From: Rhodoferax sp.
Lineage (GTDB): Bacteria > Pseudomonadota > Gammaproteobacteria > Burkholderiales > Burkholderiaceae_C
Direction of reading: 5' to 3'
DNA length: 64,000 nucleotides
Assembly: GCF_030653815.1 (NCBI RefSeq)
Contig: NZ_JAURYQ010000042.1
Span: 1-64,000 of the forward strand
Shown here: one piece after another, positions 62,918 to 64,000 of the stretch
Layout of the letters: each line of letters starts with the position of its first letter
Position numbering within the stretch: the stretch's first letter is position 1
Position numbers and translations under genes: made by a program
Notes under the pieces: generated by a model
Database searches by the model: none
Told to the model about the DNA's origin: nothing
The model's input: the letters and a program-made list of their open reading frames with translations, nothing else

Positions 62918-64000
62918 ATGCAAGAAGATATTTTGATCAATTGGTCGCCGCAGGAAACCCGGGTGGCGGTGGTGGAAAACGGCGTGCTGCAAGAGCTGCA
63001 CGTGGAGCGCACGCTGGAGCGCGGCCTGGTGGGCAATGTCTACCTGGGCAAGGTGTCGCGTGTGTTGCCGGGCATGCAGTCGGCGTTCATTGACATTGGC
63101 CTGGAGCGTGCTGCGTTTTTGCATGTGGCCGATGTCTGGCATCCACCGGCGGACGGCGAAACCATTTCGGCAGCGCGCAATGCGGCCACCCAAATCCCGA
63201 TCGAGAAGCAGGTGTTCGAAGGCCAGAGCCTGGTGGTGCAGGTCATCAAGGACCCCATTGGCACCAAGGGCGCCCGGCTGTCCACCCAGATCAGCATCGC
63301 AGGGCGCATGCTGGTTTTTTTGCCGCAGGACGACCACCTGGGCGTGTCGCAAAAAATCCCGCCCGAGCAGCGCGACGAGCTGCGTCGCCGGCTGGAAGCG
63401 CTGGTGGGCGAGCAGGGCGGCGGTTTCATTTTGCGCACCAACGGTGAAGAGGCCACGGATGAGGAACTGGCAGACGACATCGTCTACCTGCGCAAGGCTT
63501 GGGCGCGCATTCGCCAGGCAGCCACCAAACTGCCCGCCACCTCGCTCTTGCACCAGGACTTGAGCCTGCTGCAGCGGGTGCTGCGCGACCTGACCACCGA
63601 GTTCACCCAGTTCATCAAGGTGGATTCACTGGAGCAGTTTGCCATGATGAGGGCGTTTGGCCAGGAGTTCATGCCGGCCGCCGCGCAAAAGCTGGTGCAC
63701 TACAAGGGCGAGCGGCCCATTTTTGACCTCTATGCCATTGACGAAGAAATCGCCAAGGCGTTGGGGCGGCGGGTTGAGCTGAAGTCGGGCGGCTATTTGA
63801 TGGTGGACCAGACCGAAGCACTGACCACGGTGGACGTGAACACCGGTGGTTTTGTCGGTGCGCGCAATTTTGATGACACCATCTTCAAGACCAATCTGGA
63901 GGCGGCACAGGCCATTGCCCGGCAATTGCGGCTGCGCAACCTGGGCGGCATCATCATTGTCGATTTCATCGACATGGCCCCCGAAGAGCATCGCGCGGCG
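62918..64000 (+). CDS. rng: Ribonuclease G (3' end outside window)
   Basis: Open frame of 361 codons to the window edge: MQEDILINWSPQETRVAVVENGVLQELHVER; VDQTEALTTVDVNTGGFVG; absent from ORF track because unterminated. Confidence 0.93.
   Translation, partial: MQEDILINWSPQETRVAVVENGVLQELHVERTLERGLVGNVYLGKVSRVLPGMQSAFIDIGLERAAFLHVADVWHPPADGETISAARNAATQIPIEKQVFEGQSLVVQVIKDPIGTKGARLSTQISIAGRMLVFLPQDDHLGVSQKIPPEQRDELRRRLEALVGEQGGGFILRTNGEEATDEELADDIVYLRKAWARIRQAATKLPATSLLHQDLSLLQRVLRDLTTEFTQFIKVDSLEQFAMMRAFGQEFMPAAAQKLVHYKGERPIFDLYAIDEEIAKALGRRVELKSGGYLMVDQTEALTTVDVNTGGFVGARNFDDTIFKTNLEAAQAIARQLRLRNLGGIIIVDFIDMAPEEHRAA

Overview
64 kb chromosomal window from a high-GC beta-proteobacterium, most like Comamonadaceae (Rhodoferax/Polaromonas-like) by gene content and order; the taxon is inferred, not searched. 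Most of it is dense coding sequence: dsbB, argA, hrpA, purL, a U32 peptidase, ppiC-bolA-yciB-msrB-selO, livHMGF, upp, yebC, purD, hemF, nadD, rsfS, rlmH, maf and rng (runs off the right end). Two regions stand out. (1) About 9.9-30.4 kb is a contiguous locus: P-type cation ATPase, DUF2062 protein, KefB-like antiporter, tandem USP, CBS protein, acetyl-CoA synthetase, PDH E1alpha/E1beta/E2, acyl carrier protein, nitroreductase, Hsp20, histidine kinase, LuxR-type regulator, Crp/Fnr regulator, CheB-CheR-PAS fusion and GGDEF protein. It resembles low-oxygen/dormancy gene sets. A perfect FNR-type box and three weaker FNR-like sites lie upstream of its transcription units. The acs-E1a-E1b-E2-ACP genes are joined by 4-nt overlaps, and the E2 appears to lack a peripheral-subunit-binding domain. 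(2) About 52.57-54.85 kb looks like an integrase-less integron cassette array with attC-like sites, all genes on the minus strand: BrnT/BrnA toxin-antitoxin, a HEPN-like protein, a trypsin-like protease, a small membrane protein and a tRNA-3'-half-like element. Palindromic dispersed repeats also appear inside the reading frames of hrpA, purL and possibly nadD, and RsfS carries histone-H1-like Lys/Ala tails. No rRNA, complete tRNA, CRISPR array, IS element or prophage was recognised.
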